Shown here: positions 17,064 to 25,491 of the stretch, one piece after another
How the letters are laid out: each line of letters opens with the position of its first letter
Numbering within the stretch: the first letter of the stretch is position 1
From: Bacteroidota bacterium
GTDB lineage: Bacteria > Bacteroidota > Bacteroidia > Chitinophagales > Chitinophagaceae
Length of the DNA stretch: 47,185 nt
Reading direction: 5' to 3'
NCBI GenBank assembly: GCA_018267725.1
Contig: JAFDXY010000004.1
Location: 1 to 47,185, forward strand
Notes under the pieces: model-generated
What the model was told of the DNA's origin: nothing
What the model saw: only the letters and a program-made list of their open reading frames with translations
Databases searched by the model: none
Translations under genes and position numbers: made by a program

Positions 17064-17510
17064 ATGTCTAAAATAAGAGTAACAAAAGTATTTACACTTG
17101 ATGTAGCCCATGCTCTTGAAGGTTATGATGGTTTGTGTAAAAATATTCATGGGCATACTTATCATTTTAGGGTAACTGTTTGCGGAAAAATTCGTAATGA
17201 AGCAGGGCATCCCAAAAATGGAATGGTAGTAGATTTTGGAGATTTAAAAAGAATAGTGAAAAAAGAAATTTTGGAAAAGTTTGACCACTCGTTAGTGTTA
17301 ATGGAAGGTTCAGCAATACTTCATTCAATCAATTCAAAAATTAATGAAAGATTAATACTTACCCCTTTTCAACCCAGTTGCGAAAACTTATTAGTACATT
17401 TTGTTTCTATATTAAAACCTTTACTTCCTAAAGAAATAGAATTAATTGCTGCACGTTTAGATGAAACACCAACTTCTTATTCAGAATGGTTTTTGGCAGA
17501 CCAAGTATAA
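17064..17510 (+). CDS. 6-pyruvoyl-tetrahydropterin / 6-carboxytetrahydropterin synthase family protein (QueD-like)
   Basis: This protein (148 aa) belongs to the PTPS/QueD T-fold family, which converts 7,8-dihydroneopterin triphosphate to 6-carboxytetrahydropterin (queuosine route) or 6-pyruvoyl-tetrahydropterin. The zinc triad is visible as His16 in VAHALEG and His29/His31 in IHGH. The probable catalytic Cys25 lies in GLCKNIHGH, DHSLVL supplies the catalytic His, and LDETPTSYSEW carries the pterin-anchoring glutamate. The active-site cysteine with zinc histidines supports QueD over non-catalytic paralogues. No other queuosine gene is adjacent. A U32/TrhP-like tRNA-modification gene follows, so a tRNA role is plausible, but the neighbourhood does not prove it. 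Confidence 0.82.
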   Translation: MSKIRVTKVFTLDVAHALEGYDGLCKNIHGHTYHFRVTVCGKIRNEAGHPKNGMVVDFGDLKRIVKKEILEKFDHSLVLMEGSAILHSINSKINERLILTPFQPSCENLLVHFVSILKPLLPKEIELIAARLDETPTSYSEWFLADQV

Positions 17511-17542
17511 CTAAAAATAATAACGCAACTTTTTAATATTGC

Positions 17543-17558
17543 AAATACAATTGTATTT
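17543..17558. promoter_or_regulatory. Perfect 16-base palindrome upstream of the U32 gene
   Basis: AAATACAA followed by TTGTATTT is a perfect self-complementary 16-mer in the spacer between the queD-like and U32 genes. It could be an operator or part of a hairpin. No regulator is encoded nearby, so the role is open. Confidence 0.35.
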
Positions 17559-17623
17559 ATGATTACAGTAATAATTGTAATGGCATTGCTTGCATAGGTT
17601 TGCTAAATTTTATTTTTAATATT

Positions 17624-18868
17624 ATGAAAGAAAGCGGAAAAATAGAACTGATGAGCCCTGCCGGAGATTTTGCTTCTTTACAAGCTGCTATTGATAATGG
17701 TGCAGATGCAGTTTATTTTGGTGTAGAGCAATTGAATATGAGAGCAAGAGCAACCATTAATTTTACTTTGTTAGACTTACCCGAAATTTCTAACAGATGT
17801 AAAGAAAAAAATATACGAACTTATCTTACATTAAATACAATTATATACGACCACGACCTTTCTGTTGTTAAAACTTTACTTAATAAAGCTAAAGAAGTAG
17901 GGCTTACAGCAGTAATTGCTATGGACCAAGCTGTTATTGCTTATGCAAAACAAATTGGCATGGAAACTCATATTTCAACACAAATAAATATTACCAATAT
18001 AGAAACGGTTAAATTTTATGCCATGTTTGCCGATACTATGGTAATGAGCCGTGAGTTAAGTTTATCTCAAATAAAAAAAATAGTTAAGCAAATTGAAAAA
18101 GAACAAATTAAAGGCCCTTCGGGAAATTTAGTTGAAATAGAAATTTTTGCACACGGTGCTTTGTGTATGGCTGTTTCAGGAAAATGTTATTTAAGTCTTC
18201 ATGCTCATAATTCATCTGCCAACCGCGGTGCTTGCAAACAAAATTGCAGAAGAAAATATACGGTAATTGATCAAGAGTCAGGGTTTGAAATTGAATTAGA
18301 TAATGAATACATGATGTCTCCTAAAGATTTATGTACCATTAATTTTTTAGATAAAATAATAGATACCGGAGTAAAAGTATTAAAAATAGAAGGTAGGGGA
18401 AGAGCTCCTGAATATGTTGCAACTGTTACAAAATGTTATAGAGAAGCTATAGATGCAATTGCCAATAAAACATACACCAACGAAAAAATTAATGAATGGA
18501 TGAAAAGACTTGAAACCGTTTACAATCGCGGATTTTGGTCGGGTTATTATTTAGGAAATAATGTAGGAGAATGGACTAATGCATCAGGCTCAAAAGCTAC
18601 ACAGAAAAAAATATATATAGGGAAAGGAAAACATTATTATGGCAAAACAAATATTGCAGTTTTTTTAATAGAAGCGTTTGATTTAAGTGTTGGTGATAAA
18701 ATATTAATTCAAGGTCCTTCAACCGGCTCGCAAGAAATGATTATAGAAAAAATGAAAATTGATGGAAAGGTAGAAAATATAAAAGCTATAAAAACAGATA
18801 TTGTTACTTTTAAAACAAATTTTAAAATTCGTTCATCTGATAAATTGTATAAAATAGTTGAAGTATAA
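17624..18868 (+). CDS. U32 family protein, TrhP-like tRNA hydroxylation protein
   Basis: The start is taken at ATG 17624; the frame also begins with a TTG at 17600. The 414 residues match the U32 family once called peptidases. Members TrhP (YegQ) and RlhA are now known to be needed for 5-hydroxylation of tRNA uridine 34 or of rRNA cytidine. Visible marks are ELMSPAGDFASLQAAIDNGADAVYFGV at the N-terminus, the HGALCMAVSGKCYLS cysteine motif and RGACKQNCRRKY, whose cysteines are expected to bind an Fe-S cluster, and KIEGRGRAPEYVATVTKCYREA. The stop codon overlaps the ATG of a ferredoxin gene by one base, matching the functional pairing of YegQ with ferredoxin YfhL in E. coli. I favour a tRNA ho5U role over proteolysis. 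Confidence 0.85.
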   Translation: MKESGKIELMSPAGDFASLQAAIDNGADAVYFGVEQLNMRARATINFTLLDLPEISNRCKEKNIRTYLTLNTIIYDHDLSVVKTLLNKAKEVGLTAVIAMDQAVIAYAKQIGMETHISTQINITNIETVKFYAMFADTMVMSRELSLSQIKKIVKQIEKEQIKGPSGNLVEIEIFAHGALCMAVSGKCYLSLHAHNSSANRGACKQNCRRKYTVIDQESGFEIELDNEYMMSPKDLCTINFLDKIIDTGVKVLKIEGRGRAPEYVATVTKCYREAIDAIANKTYTNEKINEWMKRLETVYNRGFWSGYYLGNNVGEWTNASGSKATQKKIYIGKGKHYYGKTNIAVFLIEAFDLSVGDKILIQGPSTGSQEMIIEKMKIDGKVENIKAIKTDIVTFKTNFKIRSSDKLYKIVEV

Positions 18869-19098
18869 TGGTTATTGTTACACTGCAAAGAGATAAATGT
18901 ATTGGTTGCAATTATTGTGAAGAATTTGCACCCGAATATTTTAGAATGTCTAAAAAAGATGGCAAATCTGTTTTGTTACAATCGGTAGAACAAAAAGGCT
19001 TTTATACGTTGAAAACCGCTATGCCTGATGCATTTGAAATTTGCAATAAAGCAGCAAAAGCCTGTCCTGTAAAAATTATTTCAGTAAAAGAAATTTAA
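18868..19098 (+). CDS. YfhL-like 4Fe-4S ferredoxin
   Basis: This 76-residue protein shows one clear cluster motif, CIGCNYCEEFAPEYF (CxxCxxC near 12-18), completed by the distal CP pair in KACPVKII near residue 68. That makes one cluster certain by pattern; other cysteines (ICNKAAKAC) could contribute. The start ATG overlaps the TAA of the U32 gene (TAATG), so the two are translationally coupled. In E. coli the ferredoxin YfhL is needed, like YegQ, for 5-hydroxyuridine in tRNA. The coupling here suggests this ferredoxin delivers electrons to the TrhP-like protein. The link is inference from gene order. Confidence 0.85.
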   Translation: MVIVTLQRDKCIGCNYCEEFAPEYFRMSKKDGKSVLLQSVEQKGFYTLKTAMPDAFEICNKAAKACPVKIISVKEI

Positions 19099-19125
19099 TC
19101 TCTAACAAAAACAAAAATTATTTTG

Positions 19126-19494
19126 TTATAACAGTTTAATATTATTTTTTATTTCTTCTAATAATATATCTGCTTGTTCTTTATCAAAATCTTCGTGTTG
19201 TTTTTTCTTTACACCAACTTTTGAAAGTTCAAAATGTAAATTGGGTTTTAAACCATGATTATCTAAACATGCTTTTGAACAAGTTAGCGGACAGCCATCT
19301 ATTACAATTATTTTTCTACCTGATTGAGCTGTTTTTACTAATTTCTTTACATTACCTCCAACACCTACAATGCACGACATTTCTGCTGCTCCGTCTCTGT
19401 CTAATTTTACGGCTAAATAGTTTGCCATTTGTGCTGCACTTGAACAACCCGAGCAGGAATATACAAGTGGTAAATTTTTTGTATCTGTATTCAT
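19126..19494 (-). CDS. DGC-domain putative zinc-binding protein
   Basis: The start is taken at ATG 19494 (MNTDTKNLPLVYSCSGCS); an upstream ATG at 19524 would add 10 residues without support. The protein (122 aa) matches the DGC family, with PLVYSCSGCSSAAQMANYLAVKLDR near the start, EMSCIVGVGGNV in the middle, and DGCPLTCSKACLDNHG, whose Asp-Gly-Cys gives the family its name. The cysteine clusters at about 14-17 and 81-90 suggest metal binding, most likely zinc. The role of the family is unknown. It ends 28 bases from the convergent ferredoxin stop, so the two are not an operon. Confidence 0.8.
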   Translation of the reverse strand: MNTDTKNLPLVYSCSGCSSAAQMANYLAVKLDRDGAAEMSCIVGVGGNVKKLVKTAQSGRKIIVIDGCPLTCSKACLDNHGLKPNLHFELSKVGVKKKQHEDFDKEQADILLEEIKNNIKLL

Positions 19495-19578
19495 GTTTGC
19501 TTGCTTATAAATAATAAAAGACAAAATTATCTTTTTTATTAACCTGTTTCAAAAAAAACTATTGTGCAAATAAGAATA

Positions 19579-19788
19579 TTACAATTTTGTTAATGCTGTG
19601 CCTTTGTGTGCAGCAATATGGTCTGTTTTATCGCTTTTAATTTCGTATTGTGGTTCTTGTTCGGTTGCGTGATGTGTGTAGCCTTTATAGTTGAAGTTTT
19701 GAGTATGTATTTTAATAATAGTTCCTGAAACTCTTCCTACTTCTGAATTCCAGCTTACATGGTCTCCAATTTTAAATTGTGTAGCCAT
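19579..19788 (-). CDS. HVA1/DUF2945 Tudor-type small protein
   Basis: This 69-residue protein matches the hypervirulence-associated Tudor family (formerly DUF2945): FKIGDHVSWNSEVGRVSGTIIKI, a charged central loop with GYTHHATEQEPQYEIKSD, and the C-terminal HKGTALTKL. The fold is a small SH3-like barrel with no known enzymatic activity. It is read in the same direction as the SMUG2 glycosylase 21 bases upstream and is likely cotranscribed. The name comes from fungal homologues and says nothing about virulence here. Confidence 0.8.
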   Translation of the reverse strand: MATQFKIGDHVSWNSEVGRVSGTIIKIHTQNFNYKGYTHHATEQEPQYEIKSDKTDHIAAHKGTALTKL

Positions 19789-19809
19789 AAATTTCTTTTT
19801 AAAATATTG

Positions 19810-20517
19810 TTACATAATTGTTGTTTTATTTAACGTAAGAATATATTTATCGATATACAACTGTTTATCTTTTAGTTTGTATTGCTGAATAAAACGAGGA
19901 TGCTCAAGCACAGTAAGTTTATTAAAAAGTTGATATTCTTTATTAAGTAGTTGAATAAAACTTGCATTCTTTTTTCCTAAAATGAAAACTTCAGAAGTAT
20001 CTAATCCTAAACTAATATGTTTTTTTAGTGATTGAACCATAAAACTTTTTACGTTTTCAAAAAGTTTAGTATCATCATAATAATTAGCATTTAACCAAAT
20101 ACCTTCTTTACTTTTTTTTACAATAGCCAAAGGAAAAGGAGAGTTGATGTAAAATTTTTTATAGAAATTATTTACGCCGCCAAAATAATTTATCATATCA
20201 TACATAAACACAGAAGAAATTTCGTGTGTATGTGCAGTGTGCATTGTTATGCCACATGCGGTTTGCAAACGTTTGGTATCGGTAAACGGAATGCCTGTTA
20301 CACCTGCACCATGCCTGCTTGGATTAATACCTATAATGAATTTTCTTTTATTATTATCGGTATAAAATTTATGATAAAATTGTTGCATTACTTGCATTGT
20401 TTCAGGATTATCGTGGTAAGGATTTAATACCTGAAAATCTTGTGGCAATTTTCCAGAATATTGTAAATTTTTATTAAACTCTATTACTTTTTCTGCAAAG
20501 CTTTGCTTTTTATTCAT
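19810..20517 (-). CDS. SMUG2-type uracil-DNA glycosylase family protein
   Basis: This 235-residue protein matches the family formerly called DUF4918, which includes SMUG2, a uracil-DNA glycosylase that starts base-excision repair. Motif 1 is FIIGINPSRHGAGVTGIPFTDTKRL (about 60-84), where the asparagine and following residues bind uracil and activate water. Motif 2 is VLEHPRFIQQYK near 203-214, whose histidine is the second catalytic residue. The product is cytoplasmic with no signal peptide. It sits between acnA (50 bases upstream) and the HVA1 gene, all leftward, so readthrough from acnA is possible. Substrate range (U, hydroxymethyl-U) cannot be told. Confidence 0.82.
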   Translation of the reverse strand: MNKKQSFAEKVIEFNKNLQYSGKLPQDFQVLNPYHDNPETMQVMQQFYHKFYTDNNKRKFIIGINPSRHGAGVTGIPFTDTKRLQTACGITMHTAHTHEISSVFMYDMINYFGGVNNFYKKFYINSPFPLAIVKKSKEGIWLNANYYDDTKLFENVKSFMVQSLKKHISLGLDTSEVFILGKKNASFIQLLNKEYQLFNKLTVLEHPRFIQQYKLKDKQLYIDKYILTLNKTTIM

Positions 20518-20567
20518 GTTGTGTAATACACAATTTTATGTAGAATAATATTTTTTAATATGAAAAA

Positions 20568-23342
20568 TTAATTCTTTTTTAAATAATCTCTCAATACATA
20601 TTGAAGTATTCCTCCATTTTTGTAATACTCAATTTCTATAGCAGAATCTAATCTTGCTTCTACTTTAAAATTTATTTCTTTACCAGAAGAAGAAACTGCT
20701 TTAACATCTAAAATTTTATGTGGTGTTAAATTATTTTCTAATCCACTAATTGTATAATTTTCTGTTCCATCTAATCCTAAAGATGTAGCATTTTGTCCAT
20801 CAACAAAAACAAGAGGTGCAACACCCATTCCTACTAAATTACTTCTATGAATACGTTCATAACTTTCTGCAATAACAGCTTTAACGCCTAATAAAAATGT
20901 TCCTTTTGCAGCCCAATCTCTTGAAGAGCCTGAACCATATTCTTTACCTGCTAAAACAATTAATGGTGTGTTATCATTTTTATATTGCATTGCAACATCA
21001 AAAACAGTTTTTACTTCATCTGTTGGTATATGACGACTAAAGCCTCCTTCTTTATCAGCAATTTTATTTTTAATTCTTACATTGGCAAAAGTTCCTCTCA
21101 TCATCACTTCATGATTACCTCTTCTTGAGCCATAAGAATTAAAATCTTCTTTAGCAATTCCATTATTAGTTAAATAAATTCCGGCAGCAGAATTTTCTTT
21201 AAATGAACCCGCAGGAGAAATATGATCTGTAGTTACCGAATCTCCTAAATACAACAAGACTCTTGCATTTTTAATATCTGTAACAGGCTCAGGATTTGCT
21301 TGTAAGTTTTCGAAGAATGGAGCTTCTTTGATATAAGTTGAATTTTTACTCCATTCAAAATTTTGGTCAAGATTAACTTCTAAATTTTGCCAATCTGTAG
21401 AGCCATCAAATATTACTTCATACACTTCATCAAAATCATCTTGCTTTAAACAATCATTAATTGTTTGTTGAATTTCTTCTCTGCTTGGCCAAATATCTTT
21501 TAAATAAACTGGCTCTCCATTAGGGTCAATATCAATTGGGTCATTAATCAAATCAATATCTACTCTACCTGTTAAAGCATAAGCAACTACCAACATTGGC
21601 GACATTAAGAAATTCATTTTTACTTGCGGATGTACTCTTGCTTCAAAATTTCTATTACCAGAAAGTACAGAAGCAACCACCAATTCTCCTTTATCTACAG
21701 CTTGTGCAATGGCTGGTGGCAAAGGACCTGAATTACCAATACATGAAGTACAACCATAACCAACAGTATGAAAACGTAATGCATCTAAATCTACATTCAA
21801 ACCAGAACGTTCTAAATATTTTGTTACCACTTTAGAACCAGGTGCTAATGAAGTTTTTACCCAAGATTTTGTTCTTAAACCTCTTTCAACTGCATTTCTT
21901 GCAAGTAAACCTGCACCAACCATTACAGCAGGGTTTGATGTATTGGTACAACTTGTAATGGCAGCAATAACAATACTTCCATCACTTACAACAAATTCTT
22001 TATGTGGTTGTTTAATTCTTACAGAATGATGTTGTTTATCTATTTCAACCTCTGATTGAATTTTCCCACTTAATGGAACTTTACCAAAAGTAAATTCTGT
22101 GCCAGAGCCTCCTTCTTTTAACCAAGCAGAATCAAACCTGTCTTCTTTTGGTTGATAATCTCTATTAAATTCTCCTTTTAAAATTTCGCAAAATTTATTA
22201 CCTAAATCTTTTACTAAAATTTTATCTTGAGGACGTTTAGGTCCTGAAACTGTTGGTTCTAATGTTGATAAATCTAATTCAACAACAGTTGAATAATTTA
22301 TTTTTTCATCACCAGTTCTCCATAATAAATTTTCTTGACAATATGTTTTTACAATCTCAATTTGTTCTTCTGAACGATTGGTTAAACGCATATATTCCAA
22401 TGTTCTATCATCAATAGGGAAATAAGTTACAGTACATCCAAACTCTGGCGACATATTACCAATTGTTGCACGGTCTGTAACAGATAAATTATTTAATCCA
22501 TCTCCAAAAACTTCAACAAATTTTCCTACAACACCTGTTTTTCTTAAAAGATTTGCAATAGATAAAACCAGGTCTGTTGCAGTACATTGATTAGGTATTT
22601 TTCCTGTAAGTTTTAAACCTACTACTTCTGGACAAGTAAAGAAAATTGGCTGATCAAGCATGGCAGCTTCTGCTTCAATTCCTCCAACACCCCAAGCAAT
22701 TACACCAATACCATTTACCATTGGTGTATGAGAATCAGTACCTACCAAAGTATCAGGAAATAACCAACCATCTCTTGCAATAATTCCTTTAGATAAATAT
22801 TCTAAATTTACCTGATGACAAATTCCCATTCCAGGAGGCACAACAGTAAAATTTTTTAAACCTCTTTGAGCCCATTTTAAAAGTTCGTAACGTTCTTTAT
22901 TTCTTTCAAATTCAAGTTCTACATTTTTATTGTAAGAATAATCAGTTCCATAATAATCTACTTGCACAGAATGGTCTATCACTAAATCAACAGGAATAGC
23001 TGGATTAATTTTTTGTCCATCTTTACCATGTCTTATAAATTCAGAACGTAAAGAAGCCATATCTACAACTGCTGGAACTCCTGTAAAATCTTGCATTAAA
23101 ATACGTGCAGGTTTAAAAGGAATATCTTTATCAACTGCTTTAGGAGTCCAATGTAATAAAGTTTCTATATGTTCATTTGTAATACTAAATGCATCGTAAT
23201 TTCTTAAAACATTTTCTAATAAAATACGAATACTAAAAGGCAAGTGAGAAATATCTGCACTTAAATTTTTTAATGAACTATACTGATATTTTTTTCCATT
23301 TACCGAAAGTTCTTTTACTGATTTTGCTTTACTGTAATTCAT
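20568..23342 (-). CDS. acnA: Aconitate hydratase A
   Basis: Aconitase isomerises citrate to isocitrate in the TCA cycle. The 924 residues and domain order (three domains, linker, swivel domain 4) are those of the AcnA/IRP type rather than AcnB. Fe-S ligands are the cysteine of ITSCTNTSNP and both cysteines of GCTSCIGNSGPL. GTDSHTPMVNGIGVIAWGVGGIEAE and the swivel motif AGKEYGSGSSRDWAAKGT, with its substrate-binding Arg and catalytic Ser, are intact. The gene has a 342-base upstream region shared with the divergent NPP gene. It begins a possible leftward unit with SMUG2 and HVA1. Confidence 0.95.
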   Translation of the reverse strand: MNYSKAKSVKELSVNGKKYQYSSLKNLSADISHLPFSIRILLENVLRNYDAFSITNEHIETLLHWTPKAVDKDIPFKPARILMQDFTGVPAVVDMASLRSEFIRHGKDGQKINPAIPVDLVIDHSVQVDYYGTDYSYNKNVELEFERNKERYELLKWAQRGLKNFTVVPPGMGICHQVNLEYLSKGIIARDGWLFPDTLVGTDSHTPMVNGIGVIAWGVGGIEAEAAMLDQPIFFTCPEVVGLKLTGKIPNQCTATDLVLSIANLLRKTGVVGKFVEVFGDGLNNLSVTDRATIGNMSPEFGCTVTYFPIDDRTLEYMRLTNRSEEQIEIVKTYCQENLLWRTGDEKINYSTVVELDLSTLEPTVSGPKRPQDKILVKDLGNKFCEILKGEFNRDYQPKEDRFDSAWLKEGGSGTEFTFGKVPLSGKIQSEVEIDKQHHSVRIKQPHKEFVVSDGSIVIAAITSCTNTSNPAVMVGAGLLARNAVERGLRTKSWVKTSLAPGSKVVTKYLERSGLNVDLDALRFHTVGYGCTSCIGNSGPLPPAIAQAVDKGELVVASVLSGNRNFEARVHPQVKMNFLMSPMLVVAYALTGRVDIDLINDPIDIDPNGEPVYLKDIWPSREEIQQTINDCLKQDDFDEVYEVIFDGSTDWQNLEVNLDQNFEWSKNSTYIKEAPFFENLQANPEPVTDIKNARVLLYLGDSVTTDHISPAGSFKENSAAGIYLTNNGIAKEDFNSYGSRRGNHEVMMRGTFANVRIKNKIADKEGGFSRHIPTDEVKTVFDVAMQYKNDNTPLIVLAGKEYGSGSSRDWAAKGTFLLGVKAVIAESYERIHRSNLVGMGVAPLVFVDGQNATSLGLDGTENYTISGLENNLTPHKILDVKAVSSSGKEINFKVEARLDSAIEIEYYKNGGILQYVLRDYLKKN

Positions 23343-23684
23343 AAAATAATATCTATAATGGTTAATAAAATTTATTTTGAACCAAATGCTTTTGTTAGAA
23401 TGAACAAACGCAAATTGTTTGTTTGCTGAGAAGTTTTATTAGTCAGCACAATTTACGAAAATCTATTTTGAATTGTTTGAATACCATTAGTAGAATGATG
23501 GTAATATTTTGTAACACAAACTTACATAATACAAAAAAGTGGTTGTTGTAACGCGTATTTTATTTTTATCTAATTCGGGAAAATTTAAGTTATAAATTAA
23601 TTGTTTACCGATTTTAAATAGAGTTACTGTTGGGTTGTAAACAAGATAAATTGTTAATTGTTATTTTCGTAAAAAACAAATACT
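23343..23684. other. Long divergent regulatory spacer, no gene
   Basis: This 342-base gap between acnA (leftward) and the NPP gene (rightward) contains no reading frame worth calling. I see a 7+7 inverted repeat AACAAAC/GTTTGTT at 23403-23423, an inverted repeat TACCAT/ATGGTA around 23483-23505, a minus-strand TAAGTTTG (full -7 match near 23517-23524) that would give acnA a long leader, and TATTTTCG at 23662-23669 as the -7-like box of the NPP gene. No TTG is properly spaced for either promoter. Confidence 0.4.
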
Positions 23685-24956
23685 ATGCTTCATCAGTTCT
23701 TAAAAAGAATTTTTACTTGTGTATTAGTTCTCGCTGTTTCTATAAACATTAATGCACAAGATACAACTCAGTATAAAATTGAAGGCCGCAAAAATGCTGT
23801 ATCTCAGTATAATAAACCTTATGTTATTCTTATTTCTGCCGATGGTTTTAGGTATGATTTAGCAGAAAAATATAATGCAACTTTTTTAAAAAAGATGAGT
23901 AATGAAGGAGTAAAAGCAGCTTCTATGAAACCTTCATTTCCTTCGTTAACTTTTCCTAACCATTATGCTATTGCAACAGGATTGTATCCTGCACATCATG
24001 GCATTGTAGATAATACCTTTTTTAGTAAAGAAAAAAATAAAATTTATAGCATTGGTAATAGAAAAGCTGTAAAAGATTCTTCTTGGTATGGAGGAACACC
24101 ATTATGGGTATTATCAGAAAATAATCAATTAATGAGTGCTTCATTTTATTGGGTTGGTTCAGAAACAAATATTAAAGGAGTACATCCTTCTTATTATTTT
24201 AATTATAACGAAGCAATTGCTATTGATAGAAGAATAGCTATAGTAAAAGAATGGTTACAACTACCAGATAGTAGCAGACCACATTTTATAACTTTTTATT
24301 TTCCGGAAGTAGATCATGCAGAACATAAATATGGTACAGAATCTAAAGAAACAGAGCAAGCAGTTAAGTTTGTTGATGAATCTATGAGTAAGTTGTATGA
24401 TGCTTGTATGCAAACCGGTTTACCAATTAATTTTATCTTTTTATCTGATCATGGAATGGCAAATATGGATATACAAAATCCAATAAACTTTTCTGTAAAA
24501 ATAGATACTGCACAATTTAAAATGACTTATGGAACAACAACGGTACACATATATGCAAAAGATGAAAAATCTATAGAACCTCTTTATAATGAATTGAAAA
24601 AAGATGCAAAAGAGTACCAAGTTTTTCTAAAAAAAGATATACCTAATGCTTGGCATTACGGCACAAAAGATGATTGGTACAATAGAATTGGAGATATAGT
24701 TTTAACACCAATAGCTCCACCCAAAGGTTTTGGTTTTAATAACAGAAAACCACCTATGGGAGCTCATGGTTTTGATAATGCACTACCCGAAATGCAAGCT
24801 ACTTTTTATGCATGGGGCCCTTTATTTAAGAAAAACTATACTATTCCAAATTTTGAGAATGTAAATGTTTATCCTTTAATAGCACATATTTTAGGATTAC
24901 CAATAGTAGATAAAATAGACGGACGTTTGGAAGTGTTACAAAAAATTCTAAAATGA
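23685..24956 (+). CDS. NPP-type ectonucleotide pyrophosphatase/phosphodiesterase
   Basis: This exported enzyme (423 aa) belongs to the alkaline phosphatase superfamily, NPP branch, which hydrolyses phosphodiester or pyrophosphate bonds using two zinc ions and a threonine nucleophile. A signal peptide precedes INAQ at about residue 24. Metal ligands are visible: the Asp of LISADGFRYD, the nucleophile Thr in FPSLTFPNHYAIATG, EVDHAEHKYG, FLSDHGM, and the His of GAHGFDNA near the C-terminus. It is probably periplasmic, supplying phosphate or nucleosides. The AhpD-like gene follows 38 bases later and may share the transcript. True substrate unknown. Confidence 0.88.
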   Translation: MLHQFLKRIFTCVLVLAVSININAQDTTQYKIEGRKNAVSQYNKPYVILISADGFRYDLAEKYNATFLKKMSNEGVKAASMKPSFPSLTFPNHYAIATGLYPAHHGIVDNTFFSKEKNKIYSIGNRKAVKDSSWYGGTPLWVLSENNQLMSASFYWVGSETNIKGVHPSYYFNYNEAIAIDRRIAIVKEWLQLPDSSRPHFITFYFPEVDHAEHKYGTESKETEQAVKFVDESMSKLYDACMQTGLPINFIFLSDHGMANMDIQNPINFSVKIDTAQFKMTYGTTTVHIYAKDEKSIEPLYNELKKDAKEYQVFLKKDIPNAWHYGTKDDWYNRIGDIVLTPIAPPKGFGFNNRKPPMGAHGFDNALPEMQATFYAWGPLFKKNYTIPNFENVNVYPLIAHILGLPIVDKIDGRLEVLQKILK

Positions 24957-24994
24957 TTTTTTAAAAACTATTATTAACTTTTAATATTTTATGT

Positions 24995-25432
24995 ATGAAA
25001 AAAAGAATTAATGTATATAAAGCCCTTCCCGAAGCATTTGATGCAATGATTAGTTTAGAAAAAGCACTTGAAAAAAGTGGGTTAGATAAAAAATTATATG
25101 AACTTGTTAAAACCAGAGCATCACAAATTAATGGCTGTGCTTATTGTATTAACATGCATGTACGCGATGCAATAAAAATAGGAGAAACTGCACAACGTTT
25201 GTTTTTATTAGATGCATGGAGAGAAACAGAATTATACACCCCTAAAGAAAGAGCAGTATTAGCACTTACCGAAGCAATGACGAAAATTGCAGGCTCTCAA
25301 GTATCTGATGAAGTTTATGATGAAGCAGCCAAACACTTAACAGAAAAAGAATTAGCTGCCGTAATAATGGCTGTTGTTGCAATTAATGGGTGGAATAGAA
25401 TTGCCATTACCACACATGCAGAATTAGATTAA
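24995..25432 (+). CDS. Carboxymuconolactone decarboxylase family protein, AhpD-like (second copy)
   Basis: This 145-residue protein is a different member of the AhpD-like family from that at 16123. The active motif is NGCAYCINMHVRDA (Cys48, Cys51, His55), with RETELYTPKERAVLALTEAMT and a final NGWNRIAI, a pattern of the larger YciW/AhpD-like peroxidase-related proteins. Peroxide or organic-peroxide reduction is likely but unproven. It lies between the NPP gene and the decarboxylase gene, with about 60 bases to the latter; membership of the aromatic amino-acid group is uncertain. Confidence 0.78.
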   Translation: MKKRINVYKALPEAFDAMISLEKALEKSGLDKKLYELVKTRASQINGCAYCINMHVRDAIKIGETAQRLFLLDAWRETELYTPKERAVLALTEAMTKIAGSQVSDEVYDEAAKHLTEKELAAVIMAVVAINGWNRIAITTHAELD

Positions 25433-25491
25433 TGAATTTTAAACATGTAAATAATTTAAACTATATTCTTCACTGCTTTAAAAACTAAATT

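Noticed and set aside
17562..17600. 12-codon hydrophobic peptide (MITVIIVMALLA) before the U32 gene
   Set aside because: Too short and of the composition expected by chance in this AT-rich spacer.
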